Positions 8,090 through 15,801 of a DNA stretch of 64,000 nucleotides are shown piece by piece. The DNA is taken from positions 1,178,001 through 1,242,000 of the forward strand of contig JACPYL010000010.1 of assembly GCA_016196065.1 (NCBI GenBank). Direction: 5' to 3'. The DNA comes from Acidobacteriota bacterium. GTDB lineage: Bacteria; Acidobacteriota; Terriglobia; Terriglobales; Acidobacteriaceae. The notes under the pieces were generated by a model. The model was not told the DNA's origin, made no database searches, and saw nothing but the letters and a program-made list of their open reading frames with translations. Position numbers and translations under genes: made by a program. Each line of letters starts with the position of its first letter. Position 1 is the stretch's first letter.

Positions 8090-9013
8090 ATGATCCCGAA
8101 AATACTGTTCCTGTTAGCGCTCGTCTTTGCGGCCAGCGGATGGGTTTCTCCGCCCCTCGCGCTCGCGTTGGGGCTGGCGTTCGGACTTATCTTCGCGAAT
8201 CCTTACCCAGAGCCAACCGCGAAACTCTCCAGGATTCTTCTGCAGGCGAGCGTGGTCGGGCTTGGTTTTGGCATGAACCTGCACGATGTCGTGCGTGCTG
8301 GGCGAAGCGGATTCGTCTACACCCTGCTGGGCATCGCGTTCGCAATGACCATCGGGATGGCGCTGGGGCGGTTACTCAACGTCCAGCGCATTCCAGCTTT
8401 TCTGATTTCAACGGGGACAGCAATCTGCGGCGGCAGTGCGATTGCCGCCGTGGGCCCGGTGGCAGGAGCCAGCAGTGAAGAAATGGCCGTGTCGCTAGGC
8501 ACGATATTCGTTCTCAATTCCGTGGCTCTACTGACGTTCCCGTTCATCGGCGGATGGTTTCATCTTAGCCAGTCGCAGTTCGGCTTGTGGGCTGCGCTTG
8601 CGATCCACGACACGAGTTCGGTGGTGGGAGCGGCCGCGAAGTACGGTGCGGTGGCGCTTGCGGTGGGCACAACTGTGAAACTGGCGCGAGCTTTGTGGAT
8701 CGTCCCTTTGACGCTCTCCACCGCGCTGGCTCGTCACGCGAAGGCGAAAATTCAGTGGCCGTGGTTTATCGCGCTCTTTTGCCTCGCGGCAGTCTGCAAT
8801 ACCTATCTGAATGCGGGATCGGCGATCTATCCATGGATCAGCAAGGCGGCGCGGATCGGTATGACGGTTACGCTGTTTCTGATTGGGAGTGGGATCTCGA
8901 TCGGCACGCTGAAACAAGTCGGGCCGCGTCCATTGATTCAAGGAATTTTATTGTGGCTGGTGGTTTCGGTTACATCGCTCTGGCTGATCCGCATGGGCTG
9001 GATCGGGATCTGA
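8090..9013 (+). CDS. YeiH/UPF0324 family putative sulfate exporter-type permease
   Basis: 307 aa, very hydrophobic with roughly nine to ten membrane segments. Family hallmarks are the early SRILLQASVVGLGFGMNL segment, GTAICGGSAIAAVGPV and LAIHDTSSVVGAAAKYG. Members are annotated as putative sulfate exporters, but the substrate is not proven in general. It begins 36 nt after the STAS gene and could be co-transcribed through the palindrome at 8061-8080. Confidence 0.85.
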   Translation: MIPKILFLLALVFAASGWVSPPLALALGLAFGLIFANPYPEPTAKLSRILLQASVVGLGFGMNLHDVVRAGRSGFVYTLLGIAFAMTIGMALGRLLNVQRIPAFLISTGTAICGGSAIAAVGPVAGASSEEMAVSLGTIFVLNSVALLTFPFIGGWFHLSQSQFGLWAALAIHDTSSVVGAAAKYGAVALAVGTTVKLARALWIVPLTLSTALARHAKAKIQWPWFIALFCLAAVCNTYLNAGSAIYPWISKAARIGMTVTLFLIGSGISIGTLKQVGPRPLIQGILLWLVVSVTSLWLIRMGWIGI

Positions 9014-9064
9014 TGTCTAGAATCCCGCCCAAGCGAAGTTTGGACGGGGCACCTCGGTTTCGGA

Positions 9065-9784
9065 CTAGTTCAAGTCCGATAGTTCCAGTAAGGACATATT
9101 GTTTGGAACGGAACTGTGGAGAGTTATAAGGGTGCGAATCTGTCCGGCAGTCAAGGGGTATGTCTGATCCGACCACCGAAATTTTGAGGCGTCCGTGGAA
9201 TCGGTCACGATGACTTCATAGGTTGCTGCGGCCAGGTTTTGATAGTCGCTAGCCTGTTGGTACGCCAGGCTGGAAATTGTGGGCGTGACATTGGTGATGT
9301 CAGTTCCCGGAGTCACGATGTAAACGTCTACCAGCGGAGGATCTCCCGCTGTAGGACCGGACGCAGCGTGAATCAGGCGCAGCTTGATGTTGCCGGATGG
9401 CGGCGCACTGTTGTCGTCCGTCTTGAGCAGCGCGGCGATGGTTGGAGGAACGGAGTTGGCCAGCCCCACGATGAGTAGGGTGTATTTCTTCTGGCTGGCG
9501 AAGGCTATCGTTGAATTGATCAGGTCGGTTGTGGTTCCCGTGTCGCGCACTTCAATTCTTCGCGTGCCGGCGCTCAGAACGACATAGTCGCTTGCCGGCG
9601 ACACATTCCCATAGGCCAGACCGGTTGCGACTGTTTTTCCGTCCGCCGCGACGTCCTGCGGGGCTGCATCCACCGAGGCGTGCACGAACCGCACCTGGGA
9701 GTGGTCTGTTCCACAACTCGTTTCTAGAAAACCAAGAGTCGCCACTGCCAGCAGCAGGACCGCACTTCTTGATGCCCGTGACAT
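9065..9784 (-). CDS. DUF4397 domain lipoprotein
   Basis: 239 aa. An N-terminal signal peptide ends in a lipobox-like LETSC, predicting a lipid-anchored Cys at about residue 24. Two tandem beta-rich repeats follow, each opening with the family signature: VRFVHASVDAAP and LRLIHAASGPTAGDPPLVDVY, with intervening YVVLSAGTRRIEVRD. The function of DUF4397 is unknown; it looks like a cell-surface beta-sandwich protein. GGAG precedes the ATG at 9784. It is divergent from the ATL gene. Confidence 0.83.
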   Translation of the reverse strand: MSRASRSAVLLLAVATLGFLETSCGTDHSQVRFVHASVDAAPQDVAADGKTVATGLAYGNVSPASDYVVLSAGTRRIEVRDTGTTTDLINSTIAFASQKKYTLLIVGLANSVPPTIAALLKTDDNSAPPSGNIKLRLIHAASGPTAGDPPLVDVYIVTPGTDITNVTPTISSLAYQQASDYQNLAAATYEVIVTDSTDASKFRWSDQTYPLTAGQIRTLITLHSSVPNNMSLLELSDLN

Positions 9785-9845
9785 GTTTTTCTCCGGCGCC
9801 TTCCCGACCTGGGATGCAGATTTCGTGTTCCAGTTTTATCGATTC

Positions 9846-9851
9846 TATAAT
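9846..9851 (+). promoter_or_regulatory. -10 box (TATAAT) upstream of the ATL gene
   Basis: A consensus TATAAT lies 20 nt before the GTG start at 9872, predicting a leader of about 14 nt. No good -35 hexamer is visible 17 nt upstream. Confidence 0.4.
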
Positions 9852-9871
9852 CTCTTGTACATTGAGCGCCG

Positions 9872-10231
9872 GTGAAAAAGCCAAGACCATTCCGTTTAAC
9901 TACAAAAGCAAAATCGCCGACGGAAGCGAAACGCCTCCGAATCGTGTTCTGCATTCGCTCGCTTCCGAAAGGCCGGGTGTCGACTTACGGAGCCATCGCT
10001 CGAGCGGCAGGCTGGGTGGGCGCGGCGCGCCAGACGGCACAGGTTCTGCGGAAGGTGCCTGGACTGCCCTGGCATCGCGTGGTCGGAGCAGGGGGAGCCA
10101 TCAAATGTCCAGGAGAAGCGGGCGCTGAGCAGAGGTTCCGCCTGCAGATGGAGGGCGTCAGCTTTCGCGGCGCGCGGGTGAACATGAAAGTGCACGAGCA
10201 CAAATTTCCCAAAGCGCGTGCGCCTAAGTGA
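9872..10231 (+). CDS. Alkyltransferase-like protein (ATL), MGMT DNA-binding domain
   Basis: 119 aa with a GTG start. The sequence matches the DNA-binding domain of O6-methylguanine-DNA methyltransferase (IRSLPKGRVSTYGAIARAAG ... ARQTAQVLRK), but the active-site PCHR(V) reads PWHRVV: Trp replaces the acceptor Cys. That substitution defines ATLs, which bind O6-alkylguanine and hand the lesion to nucleotide excision repair without removing the alkyl group. The N-terminal MGMT domain is absent, as expected for ATLs. A degenerate palindromic repeat follows at 10230. Confidence 0.85.
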   Translation: MKKPRPFRLTTKAKSPTEAKRLRIVFCIRSLPKGRVSTYGAIARAAGWVGAARQTAQVLRKVPGLPWHRVVGAGGAIKCPGEAGAEQRFRLQMEGVSFRGARVNMKVHEHKFPKARAPK

Positions 10232-10254
10232 GAAGCGGCTTGCCGCGTCTCTAC
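10230..10254. repeat. Palindromic repeat copy (GCGGCTTGCCGC type)
   Basis: The sequence differs at one position from a perfect palindrome of the form GAGACGCGGC/TTGCCGCGTCTC, here GAGAAGCGGC. It lies between the convergent ATL and hemQ genes and belongs to the same family as the copies at 913, 15697 and 15751. Confidence 0.6.
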
Positions 10255-10273
10255 TGATAGTTCATCTGTCGTC

Positions 10274-11155
10274 TCAATGACCTGCTTCAGCGTGCTTCGG
10301 GAGTTGTCCTTCCAGGAGCTGGTGCAGACTATCAGCGGGGCAACGCAGCCCCACAAAGAAGCTCCCAAACAGCGCGTACACGGCGCTCACATGATCGAAG
10401 CGCATCTCGTAGATCAATTTCTTGAAGACCAGCGGATCGTCCGCAAATAAATCGACGCCCCACTCCCAGTCGTCGAATCCGATTGATCCAGTGATGATCT
10501 GCTTTACTTCGCCGGCGTACCGGCGGCCTACCATGCCGTGTTCGTTCATCTGGCGCTGGCGTTCTTCCATGGGCAGGCTGTACCAGTTCTTGTCTTCTCC
10601 GCGCTTGCGGTCCATCGGATAAAAGCATGCATACCGATTCGGCGGGATCGAAGGAAACAGGCGCGGTTTCATCGCTTCTTTCTGGCGGGCAATCGTTTCC
10701 CGGATAGATTTGTTCCATTCTTCGGAGTGCGGCTCAACTCCACGTTCGGCCAAGGCACGGTAGGTTTTCAGTGTCGATTCGTAGAGTCCGAGCTCGATAA
10801 TCGATAAATAGGAGGTCGCCGTTTCCATGAACTCACTGAGGCGCAAGCGCCCAAGATCCAGTTCGGCCTGATTGAGATCGTCAAAACTTTCCCGGAAATG
10901 AAGGAACATCAGGTCGCCCTTGTGTCCGATCAGGGAAAACAGGGCCGATTGGCCATTCGTGCGCGATTCCATCTGCGCGAGCAGCTTTGAAGCTTCATCG
11001 GCGATCTGGCGACGCTCGCCTTCGGGTAGAGCGCGCCAGGCGGTCCAGCGAAAGCGCATCATCTGGTGCAGGGTGGAATATCCTTCGAGCGTCAACGGGA
11101 CGGCAGGGAGTTGCCCCGAGGCTGCGGGCGTGCTCACCGGATGGGTGGGATTCAT
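10274..11155 (-). CDS. hemQ: HemQ-like coproheme decarboxylase (chlorite dismutase family)
   Basis: About 293 aa from the ATG at 11155 (MNPTHPVS); a longer in-frame start at 11236 has no support. The chlorite dismutase-fold protein carries the HemQ hallmarks: a moderate-length N-terminal half with LFSLIGHKGDLMFLHFRE, the catalytic Tyr region in KNWYSLPMEER, then VKQIITGSIGFDDWEWGVDLF and FDHVSAVYALFGSFFVGLR. HemQ converts coproheme III to heme b in the last step of the coproporphyrin-dependent pathway. A TACAAT box six nt upstream of the ATG suggests a leaderless mRNA. Confidence 0.88.
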   Translation of the reverse strand: MNPTHPVSTPAASGQLPAVPLTLEGYSTLHQMMRFRWTAWRALPEGERRQIADEASKLLAQMESRTNGQSALFSLIGHKGDLMFLHFRESFDDLNQAELDLGRLRLSEFMETATSYLSIIELGLYESTLKTYRALAERGVEPHSEEWNKSIRETIARQKEAMKPRLFPSIPPNRYACFYPMDRKRGEDKNWYSLPMEERQRQMNEHGMVGRRYAGEVKQIITGSIGFDDWEWGVDLFADDPLVFKKLIYEMRFDHVSAVYALFGSFFVGLRCPADSLHQLLEGQLPKHAEAGH

Positions 11156-11161
11156 AGGCAC

Positions 11162-11167
11162 ATTGTA
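11162..11167 (-). promoter_or_regulatory. -10 box (TACAAT) immediately before hemQ
   Basis: On the minus strand TACAAT is separated from the hemQ ATG by six bases, so transcription would start at or next to the start codon. No Shine-Dalgarno motif is present, consistent with leaderless translation. No good -35 hexamer is visible. Confidence 0.4.
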
Positions 11168-11282
11168 ACTGGCGCTGCGGGGGATGCGTTGACCCGAAAC
11201 GGGCAGTTTGTCCTGGTAAGGTACCCCAGCCGCCACGGTCCAGAGATTGCGGCACGGAGCGTCGGTATGCTACAAGCGCTAT

Positions 11283-12152
11283 ATGCGTAAATGGATGCGC
11301 GAGCGCATAACGCGCCGCAAAAAGGGTGATGCCAGCCCGCCGCAAGATCAGGCGAACGCGCCCGTCCCCTTGCAACCCAAGTATTTTGAGGCTTCCGAAG
11401 CCGCGCCCGAAGAACCGAAGAAGACGTCGAAAGTGGAGCGCGAACCGGAGCCTGCGCCGCACATCGAAGCCGAGCCGCCGGTCGCCGCTGCTGGGACAGA
11501 AGACCGAGCAGATGGCCGAGCCGAAGCTCGCCCCTCGCGCCGCCGCCGGGGCCGCGGAGGCCGCGGACGTGGCGCCCGCCCCAAACCCGCCGAAAGTGCT
11601 GTACAGCCAGCAGGAGTATCCGCAGTTGCGGCGGAGCCAGCTGCGGGACGCGCGTCAGCGGTTCCCGCTACGCCTGCGCCGAGCAAGGGAACAGTCGTGC
11701 TCGCGATCGGGCTACCGGGGTCGGGCAAGAGTTCCTGGTTCAAGCGTCACAATATTCGTCCGCTATCCAGCGATCTGCTGCGCGAACTATTGTTCGACGA
11801 TGCTCAGGAGCAGCGCTTCCAGGATCTGGTTTTTTCAAACCTGCGATCGATGTTGAAGGCACGCCTGGTGGCTCGGCGTCCAGTGAACTATGTGGACGCA
11901 ACCAACCTGACGCCTCACGACCGGCATAGCTGGATCAAGCTGGCAAAAGACTACGGTTACGAGGTGCACGGACTGTACTTCGACGTCCCGGTGGAACTCT
12001 GCCTGGAACGCAACCAGAAGCGGGACCGCGTGGTCGCAGAAGACATCATGCGTAAGATGGCCGGGAAGTTGAAGGCTCCAACATTCGAGGAAGGCTTCTC
12101 GAAGATTATTGTGGTCAGGGTGAAGCAGAAAGAAGCAGAGACAGGCTCCTAG
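11283..12152 (+). CDS. P-loop polynucleotide kinase-like ATPase with RG-rich N-terminal tail
   Basis: 289 aa from the ATG at 11283 (an upstream start at 11247 is possible). Residues 1-130 are low-complexity, Pro/Ala/Glu-rich with a basic RGRGGRGRGARPKP patch that looks like an RGG nucleic-acid-binding region. Residues about 136-285 form an AAA_33/T4-PNK-like kinase domain: Walker A GLPGSGKSSW (residues 143-152), then PLSSDLLRELLFDD, NYVDATNLTPHDR and the lid CLERNQKRDRVVAEDIMRKM. A kinase acting on RNA or DNA ends is a reasonable inference; the substrate is unknown. Divergent from hemQ. Confidence 0.75.
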   Translation: MRKWMRERITRRKKGDASPPQDQANAPVPLQPKYFEASEAAPEEPKKTSKVEREPEPAPHIEAEPPVAAAGTEDRADGRAEARPSRRRRGRGGRGRGARPKPAESAVQPAGVSAVAAEPAAGRASAVPATPAPSKGTVVLAIGLPGSGKSSWFKRHNIRPLSSDLLRELLFDDAQEQRFQDLVFSNLRSMLKARLVARRPVNYVDATNLTPHDRHSWIKLAKDYGYEVHGLYFDVPVELCLERNQKRDRVVAEDIMRKMAGKLKAPTFEEGFSKIIVVRVKQKEAETGS

Positions 12153-12208
12153 CTTCTGGCTGCTAGCTTCTGGCAAACTGAGCCTGCTAGTAGCTAGTAG
12201 CCAGAAGC
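12149..12208. repeat. Direct and inverted CTAGCTTCTGGC repeats between convergent genes
   Basis: CTAGCTTCTGGC occurs at 12149-12160 and 12163-12174, and the inverse GCCAGAAGC at 12200-12208, able to pair with GCTTCTGGC. The first copy contains the stop codon of the kinase gene. The structure may end transcription of both convergent genes. Confidence 0.5.
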
Positions 12209-12213
12209 AGCCT

Positions 12214-12819
12214 CTAACCCTTCAAGTACGGCAATAATTCCTTGAACGCCGGCGATCCGGATGATCGCAGCAATTCATACATCATCATCTCAGTAGAAGA
12301 AATGACGGCGCCTGCCGCGCGCATGCGGTCGAGGCCTATGCGCCAATTCCATTCCACTCGCGAGCTGACTGCGTCGGACGCGACGTGAACCATGTAGCCC
12401 TCGCGCAGGGCCGCCAGTGCAGTTTGCATCACGCAAATATGCGTCTCCATACCGCAGAGCAGCACGGTCGTGCGTTGTCCGGGTAGGCGTTTCAGCGCAG
12501 AGCAGAAGACGTCGCTGCCGAAGCAAGAGAACATCACCTTGTCGATGGCGGTCACGTCGGGGAGCAGGGAAGCGATCTCCGGCGTCGTGTTGCCGAGACC
12601 CTTCGCGTATTGCGTGCTGACGATCGCCGGAATTTTCAGAATGCCCGCCAGCCGGATCAGGAGCTGCGAATTCCGCAGTAGCCGTTCGCGCTCCCAGATG
12701 GGCGGCAGAAGTTTCTCCTGGATGTCGACCACGATCAATGCGCACTGTTCCGCCTCAAGCGGTCGGCGCGCAATTTCTGCGTAGTCCGTGTCGAACTGAA
12801 TGGTTCCACTCGTTGCCAT
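12214..12819 (-). CDS. Isochorismatase-family (cysteine) hydrolase
   Basis: 201 aa from the ATG at 12819, which follows a GAGG ribosome binding site; a TTG two codons upstream is less likely. The catalytic triad of the family is visible: Asp in ALIVVDIQEKLLP, Lys in AIDKVMFSCF, and Cys in GMETHICVMQTA. The family includes isochorismatases, nicotinamidases and other amidohydrolases; the lid region here does not identify the substrate. Gene stands alone, convergent with the P-loop kinase. Confidence 0.85.
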   Translation of the reverse strand: MATSGTIQFDTDYAEIARRPLEAEQCALIVVDIQEKLLPPIWERERLLRNSQLLIRLAGILKIPAIVSTQYAKGLGNTTPEIASLLPDVTAIDKVMFSCFGSDVFCSALKRLPGQRTTVLLCGMETHICVMQTALAALREGYMVHVASDAVSSRVEWNWRIGLDRMRAAGAVISSTEMMMYELLRSSGSPAFKELLPYLKG

Positions 12820-12887
12820 GGGCAAATCCTCGTCTCAAAGGCGATTGTAACTCTGCAGACGCAGTGGGAAACGACTGCCAGCGAGTA

Positions 12888-12916
12888 TTGACCCGATCCG
12901 GCGTGTTCCATAGAAT
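12888..12916 (+). promoter_or_regulatory. Promoter of tRNA-Gln (TTGACC-N17-TAGAAT)
   Basis: A -35 hexamer TTGACC (12888-12893) and a -10 hexamer TAGAAT (12911-12916) are spaced exactly 17 nt apart. Transcription would start near 12923, about 39 nt before the mature tRNA. Confidence 0.7.
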
Positions 12917-12961
12917 CAAAGTACCCGGTAGCGATGTCCTGTCGACGCCGGGCAAGATTGC

Positions 12962-13036
12962 TGCCCCCTCGTTCAACGGCTAGGACACCTGCCTCTGGAG
13001 CAGGTTATCGGGGTTCGAATCCCTGGGGGGCAGCCA
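12962..13036 (+). tRNA. tRNA-Gln (anticodon CTG)
   Basis: Folds by eye into a full cloverleaf with encoded CCA. The acceptor stem TGCCCCC (12962-12968) pairs with GGGGGCA (13026-13032), the discriminator is G, and CCA is 13034-13036. The anticodon stem CCTGC/GCAGG holds the loop CTCTGGA, giving anticodon CTG for CAG codons. The T-arm is CGGGG-TTCGAAT-CCCTG. G73 and a weak U1-A72 pair agree with glutamine identity. The promoter is at 12888-12916. Confidence 0.93.
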
Positions 13037-13260
13037 AAACCTTTCAAAGTTTACCGATCCCCGGTTTTCGATAGCCGTTGATTGTGCATCGTCTTCATCT
13101 GCGCTGCTCGAGTCCTGCCAGTATTTGCAGTTGAATCTGACCAGATCCCAAGACTTGCGACCTGGATGATATTCCACACAAACGGCGAATAGGTGGGTAG
13201 GAGTTAATTGCTGTTACCTGGGGAACACTTCGTGCGGGTCGTGACTGGTGTGTGGAAGAA

Positions 13261-14130
13261 TCATCCAGCAAGACGATGACCCAGTCGCGCGGCCGGCCAA
13301 TAAATGAACATCGGGCGGCCGATAATGTTTTCTCGCGGAATAAATCCCCAATAGCGGCTATCGTAGCTGACGTCGCGGTTGTCGCCCAAAGCAAAATAGC
13401 TTCCGGGCGGTACCACGATGTCATCGCCCTCCACATGGGAGCGGAATTCCTGCTGCCACCTTTCGTTAACTCCATACATCGCTAAAGGCGGCACGGCAGG
13501 AAAGTTATCCCCGTAAGAGGGGTAAGGGTTGTGGGCGAGCAACTGGTGTAAAGCGTACGGCTCGTCGAGTTTTTGGCCGTTGCGGTATACGACGCCGTCT
13601 CGCAGGTGGATGCGGTCGCCGGGAACGCCTATGATGCGCTTCACGGCGAAGAGACGGGGAGTATCGGGCGAGAGATAGACCACAATATCACCCTGCTGTG
13701 GTGAGCTGTTTTTGCGGTAGGAGTCGACGAAAATTCGGTCGCCCTGCATGATCGCCGGCTGCATTGATGTTGACGGTATAGAAAAAGCCCGAGCTCCTTT
13801 GGACAGCATGAGGCCGCCCATCATCGCATCGCCAAGGAAAAGCGCGGCCAAACTTGGTACAAGAATCAAGTACCGGGGCTTACTCGCCGCGCCTATCAGA
13901 AATGCATCCAGACTTGCAACGAGCGCGAGGCCCGTGGTTCCAATTTTGAGGACCACCAAGCCAACTAACGTGTCGTACAACGTCGTAGTCCACGTAAGGA
14001 ATAACAAGAAAGCAAACACTGTGAGGTAGAGAATTGCCTTCTTCATTTCCTTCTTGATAAGTTGCCCCGAGCCAGGGACGATTGCTGAAAGCAACCCCGC
14101 CACGACTCGCTTCCCACTTTTCATTTCCAT
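13261..14130 (-). CDS. lepB: Signal peptidase I
   Basis: 289 aa. The N-terminal 110 residues carry three to four membrane segments, more than the usual one or two. The periplasmic domain has the catalytic Ser in IPSTSMQPAIMQGD, the catalytic Lys in LFAVKRIIGVPGD, and box E in FALGDNRDVSYDSRYWG. It removes signal peptides from exported preproteins. The start at 14130 (MEMKSGKR) gives a short cytoplasmic tail; Met3 is an alternative. The ~220 nt between tRNA-Gln and this gene shows nothing else. Confidence 0.93.
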   Translation of the reverse strand: MEMKSGKRVVAGLLSAIVPGSGQLIKKEMKKAILYLTVFAFLLFLTWTTTLYDTLVGLVVLKIGTTGLALVASLDAFLIGAASKPRYLILVPSLAALFLGDAMMGGLMLSKGARAFSIPSTSMQPAIMQGDRIFVDSYRKNSSPQQGDIVVYLSPDTPRLFAVKRIIGVPGDRIHLRDGVVYRNGQKLDEPYALHQLLAHNPYPSYGDNFPAVPPLAMYGVNERWQQEFRSHVEGDDIVVPPGSYFALGDNRDVSYDSRYWGFIPRENIIGRPMFIYWPAARLGHRLAG

Positions 14131-14322
14131 GGGGAGAAATGGTATCGGAAAAGCTAAAATCCAGCGCGGGTAGTCAGTTTACCTGTTGTGCGATCCTTCA
14201 ACTGAAAAAGGCTCGGTTGACTGCGGCTGCCGGCTGGGTTGTATCGTTGCCTGATTGCCGTCGCGCCGGTGCTTTGGGCGCATTAGAATAAGTCCCAGAA
14301 AGATTCAAGGGAAACCCCGACC

Positions 14323-15687
14323 ATGGCCATCGCGACCACCAATCCTGCAACCGGTGAAGTGCTGAAAACTTTCGACCCCCTCACTCCAGCTCAGATCGAA
14401 CAGAAGATCCTGTTGGCAGCAACTGCATTCCAGACACACCGGCGAACGTCGTTCGCGGACCGCGCGCAGAAGATGTTACGTGCAGCCGATATTCTCGACG
14501 CGGAAAAAGAGGAATGCGGTCGCCTGATGACGCTCGAGATGGGGAAGACTCTGCGTTCCGCGGTCGCGGAGGCTGCCAAGTGCGCGAGTGGTTGCCGTTA
14601 CTATGCTGAAAATGCGGAGCGCTTTCTCGCGGACGAGGTGGTCGAAACCGGAGCGAAGAGAAGTTTTATCCGCTATCAACCGCTGGGTCCGATATTAGCG
14701 ATCATGCCGTGGAATTTTCCGTTCTGGCAGGTGTTTCGCTTTGTCGCTCCGGCTCTCATGGCCGGGAACGTGGGGCTTTTGAAACACGCTTCCAACGTTC
14801 CGCAGTGCGCACTCAAAATCGAAGACATTGTTCGCCGCGCCGGATTTCCAGAGGGAGTGTTTCAAACCTTACTGATCGGATCCGGCCCCGTGGACGGCAT
14901 CCTGAACGACTCGCGCGTGGCAGCGGCGACTCTGACGGGGAGCGAACAGGCCGGGATCCAGGTGGGGATTTCGGCGGCCAAGCGGATCAAGAAAGTCGTG
15001 CTCGAACTGGGTGGGAGCGATCCGTTCATCGTGATGCCTAGCGCGGATCTCGACACCGCCGTGGCCACTGCGGTTGAGGCGCGCGTGCAAAACAATGGGC
15101 AGTCCTGTATTGCAGCCAAGCGTTTTATCGTCGCGGAATCGATTGCGGACGAATTTGAAAAAAAGTTTGTGAGCCGCATGCAGGCGTTGCAGGTGGGCGA
15201 TCCATTCGAAGAAAAGACGCAGCTCGGACCGTTGGCGAATGCGGACGCGGTCACGTCGCTTGATGCCGATGTGAAAAAAAGTATGGCGGCGGGAGCGCGA
15301 CTGCTCACCGGCGGGCATCCTCTGCAGCGGCCGGGGAATTTCTATGCACCGACGGTATTGACCGATATTCCCAAAGACTCGCCTGCGTATAGCGAAGAAT
15401 TTTTTGGGCCTGTGGCATCACTCTTTCGTGTGAAGTCGGTGGATCAGGCGATTGCTCTCGCCAATGACAGCCGCTTTGGCCTCGGGGCGAGCGCCTGGAC
15501 GAACGATCCTTCGGAGACCGAACGTTTCAGCAATGAACTGGAAGCGGGAATGGTGTTCCTGAACAAGATGGTCGCGTCCGATCCGAGAATGCCATTCGGA
15601 GGCGTGAAGTATTCCGGCCATGGCCGGGAACTTTCCGAGCACGGGATCCGGGAATTTGTGAATATCAAGACAGTGTGGCAGCAGTAG
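14323..15687 (+). CDS. NAD(P)-dependent aldehyde dehydrogenase, succinate-semialdehyde type
   Basis: 454 aa, the short form typical of Sad/YneI-like succinate-semialdehyde dehydrogenases. It shows the cofactor region MPWNFPFWQVFRFVAPAL, the catalytic Glu in KVVLELGGSDPF, the catalytic Cys in NNGQSCIAAKRFIV and the C-terminal MPFGGVKYSGHGREL. It oxidises succinate semialdehyde or a related aldehyde to the acid in the cytoplasm. The start at 14323 (MAIATTNPATGE) is canonical for the subgroup. Two palindromic repeats follow the gene. Confidence 0.88.
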   Translation: MAIATTNPATGEVLKTFDPLTPAQIEQKILLAATAFQTHRRTSFADRAQKMLRAADILDAEKEECGRLMTLEMGKTLRSAVAEAAKCASGCRYYAENAERFLADEVVETGAKRSFIRYQPLGPILAIMPWNFPFWQVFRFVAPALMAGNVGLLKHASNVPQCALKIEDIVRRAGFPEGVFQTLLIGSGPVDGILNDSRVAAATLTGSEQAGIQVGISAAKRIKKVVLELGGSDPFIVMPSADLDTAVATAVEARVQNNGQSCIAAKRFIVAESIADEFEKKFVSRMQALQVGDPFEEKTQLGPLANADAVTSLDADVKKSMAAGARLLTGGHPLQRPGNFYAPTVLTDIPKDSPAYSEEFFGPVASLFRVKSVDQAIALANDSRFGLGASAWTNDPSETERFSNELEAGMVFLNKMVASDPRMPFGGVKYSGHGRELSEHGIREFVNIKTVWQQ

Positions 15688-15696
15688 AAACCTCGA

Positions 15697-15776
15697 GTAG
15701 AGACGCGGCTTGCCGCGTCTCCGATCGCAGCGGGCGCGAATGGTGCAGGGGGAGACGAGGCAAGCCTCGTCTCTAC
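15697..15776. repeat. Two palindromic repeat units, GAGACG-core
   Basis: Unit one (15697-15722) has arms GTAGAGACGCGGC/TTGCCGCGTCTCC; unit two (15751-15776) has arms GGAGACGAGGC/AAGCCTCGTCTCTAC. They are separated by 28 nt and are outward-ended by GTAG and CTAC, so the pair itself forms a larger inverted structure. They lie between the convergent aldehyde dehydrogenase and amidohydrolase genes and may act as a bidirectional terminator. Confidence 0.7.
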
Positions 15777-15801
15777 ACCAATGTGAGGGGGTAGTCGGCC
15801 A

